Assembly: GCA_037447605.1 (NCBI GenBank)
Contig: CM074808.1
Span: 857,498 to 921,497 of the forward strand
From: Zygnema circumcarinatum
Taxonomy: Eukaryota > Streptophyta > Zygnematophyceae > Zygnematales > Zygnemataceae
DNA length: 64,000 nucleotides
Reading direction: 5' to 3'
The translations under genes were made by a program, and so were the position numbers. The notes under the pieces were generated by a model, which made no database searches, was not told where the DNA came from, and saw only the letters and a program-made list of their open reading frames with translations. Below are positions 1-9,981 of this stretch, one piece after another. How positions within the stretch are numbered: position 1 is the stretch's first letter; each line of letters begins with the position of its first letter.

Positions 1-1
1 G

Positions 2-3000
2 TTCAATGATGTCTGCTTTGTTTGCGGAGGGGTTGGCCATTTTGGACGTGACTGCCCAAGCAATCCCGAGGATTTATCAAAGCTGCGACTTCCTGGAAGG
101 CGAGGCTCTGATGTTGACATGGGGGATCCCAACGGACGAAACAAGGGACTTCCACCAGACGATCCCAACTTTCCAAAATGTTTCGAATGCGGCAAGAGGG
201 GGCACGTTGCTCGGGAGGTAGGGCTTCTTGGGTGGTTGGAAACTTCGGCCAAGTGGTGCAGAACAGGCTGATAGATTCTGGTTGCATTGTGGAGATTTCA
301 GTTATATATGGATATGATTGCATTGAAGGTAGGATATTTTTTCTTTAGGCGTGGAGAATGGACAGGCGCCGATTTGTGGAGAGCTGTGCATGAGGCTGGC
401 TGGTATGGAATTTGGAGACCGTGGGGGGGCATCGATTCGTTCGCAATTGGCTCATCAGGGGCAGGTTCTCTGGGACACTAGTGGAGGTAGGCCAGAAAGG
501 GGAGAGAGGCAGTGTGGGACTTGAAAGGCGGGACCTACATGGAGTCTTTGATGGAGTTACTGAATCAGCGTCTAACAGTTCTGCGAATGGGGGGTTCCTT
601 ACCATGGTAAGGCTGGCGCATTAGTTTGTGGTTGCAATGGCAGAGAATAGGCATGAGTGGGGCTTTGTTAAAGGTTGGCGGGCAGAGGAGAAAAGGTTCA
701 TGTGGAGGAAGGACGGACAGGAGGTATGTCTTAGTGGCGGGATAAGGTTCTGAAGCGCTCATATAGGGGATGCAATCCGAACAAGTTGGGCACTTCCGAC
801 CCCTGCTGCACTGCTGACCTTACCGGCATGGGTTTGACGAACTGCTGGCGAGGGATGAGGACCTCCTGGAGATTTCTTATCGCTGGAGAGGAGGCTTGGC
901 AGTGCAAAGGAGTGCAGTATTGGTTAGGGTGACTGAGGGGTGGGGATTGGGGGCATCATTTGAGCTGGAGTTTAGTGTCCTGGCGAGGTCTTAGGCAAGA
1001 TGGTGGAAAGGGGAGACAGCTTGGGGATGGAGTAAGTTTGATGTTGGGGTTTCAGCGCTGTTGGTTCTTCTCCGGCATGAGGTCTATGTAGTCTTAGAGC
1101 CAAACTGAAGGTGGGCTTCTTCTCCAGCTGAAATCAGTTATCACTGAAAGGCCTATGGAGGTTTGGCAGTTTCAAGCATGGTCGACGGAGCTAGACATGG
1201 CCCTAGTCTTAACCACGCTGTAAGCGTTTGGGACCTTGTTCGGTGCTTCATGAATCTTGCATGAGTCTCAAAGACCAAATTGTGCTAATAGAGATTGTTA
1301 TTGGCTCTTTGGTTGTGTCTTATTGTGATCTGTTGAGGTTTCAGTGCCGCCTCAAGCAAGCCGGCGCTGGTCCTATTGAACAACGCTGTTACAACTGTGG
1401 CTCCATTGGTCACATCGCAAGAGACTGCCCGAATCGAAATGCAGCAGATGGACCACTGCCTCCTCATCATGTCGACATGCCTCCTCCAAGTGGACCACCT
1501 CGTGCTGCACCTGGTGGCGTGATTAGTGGCGAAGCGTGCTATAACTGCGGTAGGCCGGGCCATTTCGCTAGAGAGTGTCCCGCTAAGTTTGGGCCACCAG
1601 CAATGGGTCCTTCTCCTATTATGGACCGTTGGTTGGGTGGAATGCCAAGACCTGGCCCTATGGGCCGGGGTATGGGCTTTGGAGGAATGGGGTTCAGTAC
1701 CCTTGGTTTTGGAGGCGTTGGTCCTGGAGGCATGAGCGCAGGTGCAGCTGAGGGCTGCTATGAGTGCGGCCATATGGGGCATTTTGCTCGCGAAGTAAGC
1801 AATCGCTGCTGTTATTAACATGTAGAGAAAACAGGAGGAAAGAATGTCCAGACAAGGAGCTTTCATTCATCATTCAATGTATGCTGTTCACCTGAAGAGA
1901 CTGTTGACGGAAGTTGCATGTCCTGGTTGTGGGTCATGATGGGCGGATGCTTGGAAACAGTGCCCGGTGAGATCACGCAGACTCGCAGAAAGGGCTGCTG
2001 CAGCAGCACACGCAGGAGGGGGAGCAGGTGGTAGTGGGGGAGAGGGCCGCCGAATTGCGTCCTCGGCGATTCGGCACAGTGCGGGTGGTGGACGTGCTGA
2101 GGAAGCCAAGCTGAACAACGAGCTGGAAGACTATATGAAGGTGCGGCTTGCTATCTGTTGTAGCACACTTTTTGCCAGTTTTGGGGGCACAGGAAGTGTT
2201 GCAGGGAGCCTCTGGCAACACGACTCTGGTGGCAAAGGGCAGCTTCTTTGGTGTATGGCTGTGTCTGGGATTGACTAACGGATGCGTAAGGAGAAAAGGA
2301 CGGGATTATCCTACTTGTCTTTAAAATTCTGTTGCATTGCAATATTTTCTGCATAGTTTGGCTCTAGTACAAAGTTCCTTGAGGTCTTTGACAGGCATGT
2401 TATCGTAGTTGAGATGGTTGTTTCGCTGGCTGGGAAGGATGTGTTCGGCTCTCGTATTTCTACTTCTATTTGATGATGGGATTTGCATAGAACATGTTTT
2501 GGACTTTGTGGTATTGGGATCATTTTGTTTTTTCTAGACAGTCTTAGTCTAGTTCAGTCACGCTGAATAGTTTATGGTGGTTCAGAAACGGTCCCATCAT
2601 CGGAGGGATGGAGACGATGATCGCTTGGATGACCTTGAAGATGAACCGTTCGACCATCCGAAGGACGACGGGCCAGGTAGCGACGATGGAGGTATGCTGC
2701 CAAGTCTCAATAAAGCTGCAGTTGATAAAGCAGCTGGAGCAGACGACAGAAACAGTCGTGGTCTCTGATTTAGAACCTTAGACAAGATGAGGTAGAGTCA
2801 TCATTGGAGGATGGCGATAATGACGTAGATTATAAGGCAGCTGATTCATCTCAAGTGGGTCCGGCAGGCCATGGCAGGGATCAGGAGGGTGGGAACAATG
2901 GAGCACGAACAGTGGCTGCCGGTAAGAACCTGAAAGGGGGAGCTGAAGAAGATCCAGAAGAGGCAGAAGGTGAAGGCATCTCAGGGGATGTGTACGCCGG

Positions 3001-3040
3001 CGAGGATAGGGACGACGATGCTGTCGATGTGGACATCTGA
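2..3040 (+). CDS. CCHC zinc-knuckle nucleic-acid-binding protein (5'-partial, spliced)
   Basis: The gene enters the window already inside its coding region. Exons are 2-217, 1345-1794, 1961-2140, 2586-2691 and 2787-3040, and the phases agree throughout. Five CX2CX4HX4C zinc knuckles are visible: CFVCGGVGHFGRDC, CFECGKRGHVAREC, CYNCGSIGHIARDC, CYNCGRPGHFAREC and CYECGHMGHFAREC. The second and fifth are each completed across an intron, with only the last Cys in the following exon. A Gly/Met/Pro-rich linker lies before the fifth knuckle. After it come an Arg/Ala/Gly-rich stretch (exon at 1961) and a strongly acidic Asp/Glu tail ending at TGA 3038-3040. Arrays of this kind, as in CNBP/GIS2-like proteins, bind single-stranded RNA or DNA. 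That role is inferred from the family and no orthologue is assigned. The last intron ends in ACAAG, chosen because it keeps the frame open. The N-terminus lies outside the window. Confidence 0.82.
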
Positions 3041-3693
3041 TAGCCCTCCGTTGCCATTTAGATTGAGAAGCTGGACATTTGAATGGCTTAGTAATGTAAG
3101 CCATCTGTACACAATTTTGTAGACAGTTTTCAATGCCTTGAAGTCGAAACCCTTCTGCCTCCATTTTTCAAAGTATCATCGAGATACTTCTTACATTTAC
3201 ATGTGGATGTACTGTCCTGTGCTTGTTTACTTGTACGGTGCCATCGGCTGATTGAATGTGTGCTATCATGAATGAAAGTATTTAAAATTACCTGATGTTT
3301 TCTTACTTCAAAAGTGCGCATGCGAACCATGCACGTTGAAAGTTGTTGGCGAGCCTACCTGGGGCAGGGTACATGCAAATCCTGTACAGTAATCTGCGGC
3401 AGACATGCAGCACACACTCCATGTCCCAGATGTTCCTTCAGAAAGTTCTGCCCTGTACGCAATAGCAGGTGAAACTACATTCAGTGATTGAGCACATGGC
3501 GTTGGTAGGAGTCTGGCAGAGTTCTCGCATTCTTTGAGAGGTTTGGAGCGATGGTGTGCGAGGCGGCTAATCCTCGTTTTGCTGCCTTCCAGCTCTGAAC
3601 TCAACATCAGATTTGGGTCTGAATTGTGACGACCAAGTTGAGCTTCCCTGATCACAATTCTCCAGACATTAGTTCCTCCTCTAGGACTGCGGC

Positions 3694-3721
3694 ATCGTAT
3701 CGTATCTGACGACGATACGAT
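3694..3721. repeat. Short perfect inverted repeat (hairpin)
   Basis: ATCGTATCGT is followed after a short spacer by its reverse complement ACGATACGAT. Further CGTATCGT and CGTACCGTACG motifs follow to about 3870. The same vocabulary recurs at 9180-9300, 40060-40500 and 63360-63640, so this is probably a remnant of a dispersed repeat. Confidence 0.65.
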
Positions 3722-3938
3722 ACCGCAGTAGCGGAAAAATCATGAGTATGTTCGATATATTGTATCGTATTGTATTTCCCGTATCGTTTTCGCTGCTATG
3801 ACGGTCGAGCTTTTGGATAAAAAGGCCGAGAATCAGTTTTCGTCACGATCATGATTTTCGTACCGTACGAAAAAGCCCGTGAATCTGTCGTCATCGAGCA
3901 GAGGCAAGTGCCTTTATCGGTCCTTTCTCTCTGGGGAG

Positions 3939-3946
3939 TGACGTCA
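3939..3946. promoter_or_regulatory. TGACGTCA bZIP-type palindrome upstream of NFXL1
   Basis: A perfect TGACGTCA lies 567 bases upstream of the NFXL1 ATG. A second copy is at 4096-4103. The motif is the classical CRE/as-1-like core bound by plant bZIP factors. Function here is inferred from motif identity, duplication and position only. Confidence 0.4.
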
Positions 3947-4095
3947 TCGCCCTGAACCCCTCCTGGCGTGAGGCCCACGCAAGCCGCGCGAGATGCGACC
4001 AGGGCAGGGCTTTAGTGCCACGTGGGCCAATCGGCGGCCGCCAACACCTCACAAACTTGACCAGAAAGGAGTTTCCAGCTACAAACTCATATTAC

Positions 4096-4103
4096 TGACG
4101 TCA
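4096..4103. promoter_or_regulatory. Second TGACGTCA palindrome upstream of NFXL1
   Basis: An identical octamer to the one at 3939-3946, 157 bases downstream of it and about 410 bases before the ATG. Two perfect copies in one short upstream region are unlikely by chance and suggest bZIP control of the stress-related NFXL1-type gene. No transcription start site can be seen. Confidence 0.4.
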
Positions 4104-4307
4104 TCTCATACGTCTTTTTCCGCCAGTACCGTCCGTCTCCGTCCGAGTGAACAAATCGGATAGCTGTTCCATGTGCTAAATAGCGTAAAACGCGATTCGG
4201 CACATGTAGCCCGCCTTGCTAATGAGGAGCTATTTCCCGGCGAGGGACAGCACTTAAGGCTGCTCTTGGAGAGGCTGCAGGAGGCGGAGGGACCGCGGGA
4301 AATTATG

Positions 4308-4486
4308 GGGGGGAGGGGCGAGGAAGGGGGAGAGGGAGGGGGAGAGGGAGGGGGAGAGGGAGGGAGAGGGGGAGAGGGAGGGAGAGGGGGAGNNNNNNNN
4401 NNGAGGGAGAGAGGGAGGGAGAGGGGGAGGGAGAGGGGGAGGGAGAGAGGGAGGGAGAGGGGGAGGGAGAAGGGGAGGAGGGCGGG
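4308..4486 (+). repeat. Homopurine (GGGGAGGGA)n tract with a 10-N assembly gap
   Basis: An almost uninterrupted run of G and A on the + strand, built from GAGGGAGGGGGA-like units and broken by N at 4393-4402. It ends about 27 bases before the NFXL1 start codon, so it lies in the 5' UTR or core promoter. Open reading frames through it are low-complexity artefacts. Its true length is unknown because of the gap. Confidence 0.9.
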
Positions 4487-4512
4487 GAGGAAGGGCACCC
4501 GCAGACACTCAT

Positions 4513-7500
4513 ATGCAGCCTCTGTTCAGACGACGGGAGGGCGGACGGCAGGATGGAGCTCCGCAGTTTGGCAGAGAGGAGGGAGAAGGGCCGTCATTGA
4601 ATATGGAAGGTCTGAAAACAAATAGAGAGCAGTTTTTCCGCACAACGCATCCAAGCCCGGGGCCAAGTGCTGCGTTTCAAGAGCGGGATGTTGCTCCTAA
4701 CAGACCTTTTTTTCAAGGTATGCATAAGGCAGGCAGCGATTTTTGGGAGCAGGGTACCTACTCGCAAGCACCAGGATCATCAAGTCAGCCTCCTGCCTTT
4801 GGAGGAATACTTTCGTCACGATCTTTACCGTCTCCCGACATGCTAAGAGGTAGGGACTCTGCAGGGCTTAGGTTAGGGAATAGAGAAAACTACCGTGTTC
4901 AAGTAGATTCGTTCCGCTTGGAACAAGTCCAAGGCACACAGGAAGGTGCGAGCTTGCGTGAGAACCCGGCAACGAGTGGTAGAGGAACTACCACGTGGCG
5001 GGAAGAGAGTGGCAGTAGTAGACAGTTTGACAAACATCGTCATGAGTTTAGTGAAGGGCGTGGGAGCGGGGGTAGTGCGAGAGGAAGCGGTTTCAGAGGA
5101 GGTCGGGGGTTCGGGCGAGGCGGGAGGGGTGCTGAGCAGCATCGAGAAGAGAAAAGATTAGAGGGCTTTGGAGAGGAGGGTAGTTCTAGCAGGACAGGGA
5201 GGGGGAGTGAGTTTGGGGGACGGGGCTTTGGACGTATGGGATCCATGAGGGGGGGTCGAGCCGGAGGAGAGAGGGCTCTAATGATTCCGAATACAGCTGG
5301 CGTGCGATTTGGGAGAGGTATAGACAGCAGAGAGGTTAGAGAAGACGGCATATTGGGACCCGGAGCGAGGATGTCAAAAAAGAGCGGGAGTAGCTATAGA
5401 GCAAGTACGGCTAGTGACAAGGATGGAGCTGCCGAAAGGATAGGGACAGGGGACCCCATGGTGCCTGAGCGTGTTCAGGAGATAAAGGAGAAGCTTGCAA
5501 CGGGTCAGGTAGAGTGCATGATTTGCACTGACATTGTGGGTAGGGCAGCTCCTTGCTGGTCTTGTGGAAGCTGTTTCACCATCTTCCACCTGCACTGCAT
5601 CCGCAAGTGGGCTATGACTCCATCTGCAGCAGTTTCAAGTGGCCCTCAAACCGACGGAGCAGCTCCGAGCTGGGGGTGCCCTGTATGCCGGAGTGCTCAG
5701 CTCGTCCAAGCCAACGATATTCATTATCGGTGTTATTGTGGGCGGGTGGGTGATCCCGATTACAACGAGTATTTTACCCCACACTCATGTGGAGAAATTT
5801 GTGGAAAGCCGCTGGACCGTACAGGTGAAGGGCTGTGCCCTCATCACTGCACTCTGAGGTGCCATCCGGGCCCTTGTTCTCACTGCACAGCCTCGGCTTT
5901 GCCTCAGAGCTGCCACTGTGGTAAGAAGCAATTTGTCCGCAGATGTGCGGAACGACTGAAGGTCGGGCTCAGCTGTGACCAGCCATGTGGAAGGTTACTT
6001 GGTTGTGGCCTCCACACTTGTACTCAAACATGTCATTCTGGACCCTGCGTTGACTGTAGGGTTTTGGTTCCCACACGTTGTTATTGTGGCAAGAAGTCGG
6101 AAGTCATGATGTGCGGACAGATAGGGCAAAGTATGGTGGCCGATGACATTGTACAAGGAGCATTTTCTTGTGGGGTTATCTGCGGAAAGGACCTGACATG
6201 TGGCAATCACAAATGTCAGAAGGTCTGCCATGATGGACCATGTAGCGAGTGTCAGCTGCTGCCAGAAAACGTCTCAACTTGTCCCTGTGGGAAAGTGTCA
6301 CTATCGGTGCTTCTGCCGCCGGAAAAGGAGAGGAGAAGCTGCTTAGACCCAGTTGCCACCTGCAGTCAAATATGCAAAAAGGAACTGCCTTGTGGCCTGC
6401 ATGAGTGCAAAATGCCCTGCCATAGAGGCCCCTGCAGGCCGTGTACGGTGATGGTAGAGCAGCGGTGTCGTTGTGGGGACTTTTCTCGCAATGCCCCTTG
6501 CTCTCATGTTTTTGGAGCTAATGGTACGGATGCTCGTCCTTCAGCAGCAACAGTAGAGAAGGGCCTGTTTCTTTGCGAAAAGAAGTGTGGGAAGAAGAAG
6601 AGTTGTGGCCGGCATCGTTGCAACAATCGCTGCTGTTCTGTTGGGAGAGACGGTGCGAATGAGATGTTGGAAGTCGACCCACACCTCTGCCTACTGCCCT
6701 GCGGGAAGAAGTTGCAGTGTGGGCAACATAGCTGCCAAGAGCTCTGCCATGCTGGACACTGCCCCCCTTGTTTGAACTCTGTCTTTAGTGAACTCTCTTG
6801 TGCGTGCGGTGCAACTACTGTAGCTCCTCCTCTACCATGCGGCACTCCTCCTCCCTCCTGCCTGAGAGACTGCTCTGTTCGGCAACCTTGTGGCCATCCA
6901 TCCACCCATCTTTGCCACTTTGGGCCATGTCCTCCCTGCACTGTGCCTATTGCTAAATCCTGCACGGGGGGACATGTCGTGCTGAGAGGAGTTCCATGTG
7001 GGTCACGTGATATAAAATGCAACAACCGTTGTGGGGTTTTACGGAAGTGTGGCCAACACTTCTGCAACAAGCTGTGCCACCTTCCTCCCTGCGATTCACC
7101 ACGTCCGGAAGGTGCAGAGGAGAGATCAGCTGGCGATAATTCTTCTTCCTGTGGGCAGCCGTGCGGAGCACAGCGGAGAGACTGCCTACACAACTGTACG
7201 GCTCTCTGCCACCCCGGGTCGCCTTGCCCAGACTTGAGATGTCAGGTCCAAGTCATGATAATGTGTCCCTGCAATAGAATTTCAGCCAAAGTGCCATGCG
7301 ATGTGGGAGGTGGCAAGGAGGCCGATTCATGGATGGTGTTGGCAAGTCTCCCTACTCCTTTACAGCCTGTAGAGGAGCGAATTCGAGTGCCTCTTGGACA
7401 GAGGCAGCTTTCATGTGACGAAGAGTGTGTGAAGATGGAGAAGAAGAGAGTACTTGCAGAGGCTTTTCAGCCATTGGGAGCCACTTTTGATGGTTTGGAT

Positions 7501-8430
7501 GTTGCCTCAGGGAGCAGTTCTGCTGATCTCAGTGAGCTCGCTCGAAGGGAGCCCTTGTGGGTCGCCGGAGTTGAGGCTCGGTTGGGGGCCCTTATAGTGG
7601 GGTCTCCCAAGGGAATGCTTGGAAATGCAAAGTTTAGAGTGCATGTGTTTTCACCCATGCCAAGTAGCAAACGAGCAGCCATTCATGCTCTTGCGTGTCT
7701 TTGGAGCATGCGCTCAACTTCTGTCGGAAATGAGCCGCGACGAATGGTGGTTGTGTATACCACAACCAAGTCACGACCCCCTCCCAGAACAATCAGCAAA
7801 TGCTTAGTAGCTTTACCGGGACATTCTGCCCCTCCTCCTCCTTCGTTTAATGGTGAGCTTGATTTGGACCCTTCCACTGTAGTTGCTTTGTTAGACCTGC
7901 CAATGGAGGCAAAGGTTTCCAATCAACTTCTGCGCTTTGGGGGCGAGTGTGAACTCGTCTGGTTGGATGATAAGAACGCTCTTGTAATCTTCGATAGTCC
8001 TGGAAGAGCTGCCACAGCTCTGCGTTACCTCGACCATGGGTCGACCTATAGAGGTGCGACCACGTGGGAGGGTCGACCTACAGTGAGAGGGAGAGGTGGG
8101 AGAAGGAGTGCGGAAGCTGGTAATGAGGCTGAGAATGCTTGGGCCGATGATCAGGGCAAAGGGAATGCCATTTCTGATGCTATCCCTAGCGGAGCATGGA
8201 GACGGGGGGGTCCGCCGATTTCTTCCACAGGAAACACCTTTTTGGCTTTAGAGCTGGCAACAGAGGAGGGAACATCTGAGGTAAAATCTGTGGAGGAGGC
8301 ACGGAGGACAGGAGGAGGGGAGAATCACACGCAAGCTGTAAACAAGGAGAGGAAGCAAGAGGAAGTAACATCTCAGCACGCCGTAGCTCCCGTTGAAGAT
8401 ACGGAAGAATGGGAACAGTTGGCCGAGTAG
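4513..8430 (+). CDS. NFXL1: NF-X1-type zinc finger protein, NFXL1-like (single exon)
   Basis: An uninterrupted 1305-residue frame, close to plant NFXL1 proteins in size and intronless. Residues about 175-255 are RGG/FGRG-rich and probably bind RNA. A RING-like C4HC3 domain begins near residue 335 (CMICTDIVGRAAPCWSC) and ends with CPVCRS near 395. It is followed by a long array of NF-X1 fingers of the form CGxHxCxxxCHxGxCxxC to about residue 960. The C-terminal part has the conserved FRVHVFSPMPSSKRAAIHAL and KSRPPPRTISKC blocks typical of plant NFXL1, in the place of the R3H region. In Arabidopsis, NFXL1 is a nuclear regulator of stress and defence transcription with likely E3 ligase activity. 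The first ATG at 4513 is used; a second in-frame ATG at 4603 could be the real start, because the sequence between them is low complexity. The 3' end is a clear TAG. Confidence 0.94.
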   Translation: MQPLFRRREGGRQDGAPQFGREEGEGPSLNMEGLKTNREQFFRTTHPSPGPSAAFQERDVAPNRPFFQGMHKAGSDFWEQGTYSQAPGSSSQPPAFGGILSSRSLPSPDMLRGRDSAGLRLGNRENYRVQVDSFRLEQVQGTQEGASLRENPATSGRGTTTWREESGSSRQFDKHRHEFSEGRGSGGSARGSGFRGGRGFGRGGRGAEQHREEKRLEGFGEEGSSSRTGRGSEFGGRGFGRMGSMRGGRAGGERALMIPNTAGVRFGRGIDSREVREDGILGPGARMSKKSGSSYRASTASDKDGAAERIGTGDPMVPERVQEIKEKLATGQVECMICTDIVGRAAPCWSCGSCFTIFHLHCIRKWAMTPSAAVSSGPQTDGAAPSWGCPVCRSAQLVQANDIHYRCYCGRVGDPDYNEYFTPHSCGEICGKPLDRTGEGLCPHHCTLRCHPGPCSHCTASALPQSCHCGKKQFVRRCAERLKVGLSCDQPCGRLLGCGLHTCTQTCHSGPCVDCRVLVPTRCYCGKKSEVMMCGQIGQSMVADDIVQGAFSCGVICGKDLTCGNHKCQKVCHDGPCSECQLLPENVSTCPCGKVSLSVLLPPEKERRSCLDPVATCSQICKKELPCGLHECKMPCHRGPCRPCTVMVEQRCRCGDFSRNAPCSHVFGANGTDARPSAATVEKGLFLCEKKCGKKKSCGRHRCNNRCCSVGRDGANEMLEVDPHLCLLPCGKKLQCGQHSCQELCHAGHCPPCLNSVFSELSCACGATTVAPPLPCGTPPPSCLRDCSVRQPCGHPSTHLCHFGPCPPCTVPIAKSCTGGHVVLRGVPCGSRDIKCNNRCGVLRKCGQHFCNKLCHLPPCDSPRPEGAEERSAGDNSSSCGQPCGAQRRDCLHNCTALCHPGSPCPDLRCQVQVMIMCPCNRISAKVPCDVGGGKEADSWMVLASLPTPLQPVEERIRVPLGQRQLSCDEECVKMEKKRVLAEAFQPLGATFDGLDVASGSSSADLSELARREPLWVAGVEARLGALIVGSPKGMLGNAKFRVHVFSPMPSSKRAAIHALACLWSMRSTSVGNEPRRMVVVYTTTKSRPPPRTISKCLVALPGHSAPPPPSFNGELDLDPSTVVALLDLPMEAKVSNQLLRFGGECELVWLDDKNALVIFDSPGRAATALRYLDHGSTYRGATTWEGRPTVRGRGGRRSAEAGNEAENAWADDQGKGNAISDAIPSGAWRRGGPPISSTGNTFLALELATEEGTSEVKSVEEARRTGGGENHTQAVNKERKQEEVTSQHAVAPVEDTEEWEQLAE

Positions 8431-9981
8431 GAGAACCACATTCCGGCATACAGAGTTTATGCGGACGTGAAGCTTTGGCTTTGGCTTTGAATTTGAGTGG
8501 AATTGTCTTGGCTTTACAAGGGCCGGTCAGTGATTGAAGGCCTCCTTAGGGTCAAGATAGCCGCGGCACTGCTTCATGCTTGTGAGCAAAACTGGAAACT
8601 GGTTTTGCTTTTCGCATGGACTGCTTTTGAAAAATAAAAATAAAAATTGTGATAAATATCGTTCACTCACAGTTGCAATGGCGAAGGTCATCTGTCGTCC
8701 TCCATCATCACTCATAGTGAATAACTTCATGTTCCTTGTTTCTTAACTGCCATGAAATTTGACGGTTTGTGGCACTCTGATATTGTTCGTTTGGTTATTG
8801 AACCAACCCAACGACAGCTCAACCACAATCTATTTTAATAGGAACAACAGAGTATGGATTTGGCATCGATCTGACCATGGCCATTCCGTCAAACGCACAT
8901 GGACTAAGTCAACATGGGGAACTACGAGGAACTGATCCCAGTGGACGTAAGGACAATAGGAAAAAGCTATGAGTTGAACTCTAGACTTCGCTTCTAGGCC
9001 CAACAGCAACAACAACAACACGACTCTAAGAGCAGCCGTGAAGGGCGCCGATGTGGGCCACGTGGCGCGGAGGGAGTGCCGGAAGGCCATCGAACGGTCA
9101 CCAACAACCGCCATGCCCATGCCATCCCCATTCCATCCCCATCCACCATGTAACCAGGCAGCCGACAACGGTAACCGAAACCGTAACCTGGACCGTACAG
9201 TATGTTACGCATATGCATACTGTATGATGTTGTGGTGACGCAATGTTACGCCATTGGTACCGTACAGTATGTATCGCATCGGATACATACGCGTACGGCA
9301 TCCCGGAGTTCCCGGGCAACGGCCATGGCGGCGGTCCAAATTTCAAACGTTCGCCTCCGCCCTCTCCCTTCATTCTATTTTTGCTGCTCGCAAGAGGAGA
9401 GAAAAGCTGCTCTGAACTGCTTCTGTCGGAATATTATAACCCTAAACAGGCGAACCGGCGCATAATTTTCCTTTTGAAAACCATCCAAGCAGCGGTCTGA
9501 AGTGTCTCAGGTACAGACTGGTGCGATAATAAGCTGTTTGAAATCATTTGGATTTGCAAACCTCGAGATGTCTGGATGTTAAGGAGAGGATAGGGTGTGT
9601 GTACCAGTTCTTCAACAATATGATATGGCGCAATTACCGGCAGAGGCTTTTCTGAAGTTGAATGTGACGTTGAATTTGCAAGTGCTTTGCAGTTCTGTTT
9701 TCAAGTATTTCGCGTTTTGAATAAGGCAGGAAGTAGAGGTACGCGGGCTTGCTGTGCATATCCTTTGCGTTCTTTAGTTTACGTAATTCCATCGCCTGCA
9801 TAGCTGCACTTTTTCCAGCTAATCTGCTGGCCTCAGGTTCAACTTGGGTGGTTCTGTTAGCACAAGAAATTTACTCTGCGGATTTTAGGTCGTGACATAG
9901 ATATCCTAGAAGATTTCCTTACGAATTGAGTCTCAAAAAACTCAGCTCGTTTGGTTGCAGGCCTGCTCGTCAAGCTGCTTC
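8431..9981. other. Intergenic region between NFXL1 and the D-box protein gene
   Basis: Positions 8431-8800 are probably the NFXL1 3' UTR; an AATAAAAATAAAAAT signal lies at 8632-8646. Positions 8830-9115 are a dispersed repeat that also occurs at the right end of the window. Positions 9180-9300 carry GTACAGTATG/CGTATCG palindromes. From 9400 to 9981 the sequence is ordinary and probably contains the promoter or 5' UTR of the next gene. No coding exon was found. Confidence 0.55.
8830..9115 (+). repeat. Dispersed repeat, copy A (matches 63760-64000)
   Basis: The blocks CTTCTAGGCCCAACA, ACACGACTCTAAGAGCAGCC, GTGAAGGGCGCCGATGTGGG and TGCCGGAAG occur in the same order as CTTCTAGGCGCAACA, ACACGGCACTAGAAGCAGCC, GCGAAGGTCGCCAATGTGGG and TGCGGGAAG near 63890-63960. 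Both copies have the same orientation. No terminal repeats or protein-coding capacity are visible, so this is probably a non-autonomous element or a fragment of one. Its ends are approximate. Confidence 0.7.

Larger units (their letters stand above)
3041..4512. other. Intergenic region: 3' flank of the zinc-knuckle gene and upstream region of NFXL1
   Basis: No credible coding exon is visible. The first roughly 260 bases are AT-rich and probably include the 3' UTR of the zinc-knuckle gene. Positions 3690-3870 hold palindromic CGTATCG/TACCG-type repeats. From 3939 onward the sequence looks like a promoter: two TGACGTCA palindromes (3939-3946, 4096-4103), a CACGTG core (4019-4024) and then a long homopurine tract with a 10-N gap just before the NFXL1 start codon. 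Confidence 0.6.

Noticed and set aside
1285-1866. 193-codon minus-strand open frame
   Set aside because: Antisense to the zinc-knuckle exons. The + frame has five canonical knuckles and correct splice junctions.
4106-4498. Ser/Pro/Leu-rich minus-strand frames and Glu/Gly/Arg-rich plus-strand frames across the N gap
   Set aside because: They follow from the homopurine tract in every frame, cross ten Ns and lack any domain.
6504-7193. 229-codon minus-strand open frame
   Set aside because: It lies antisense inside the Cys-rich NF-X1 array. The Cys codons and GC content keep the reverse frame open, and it has no features of its own.
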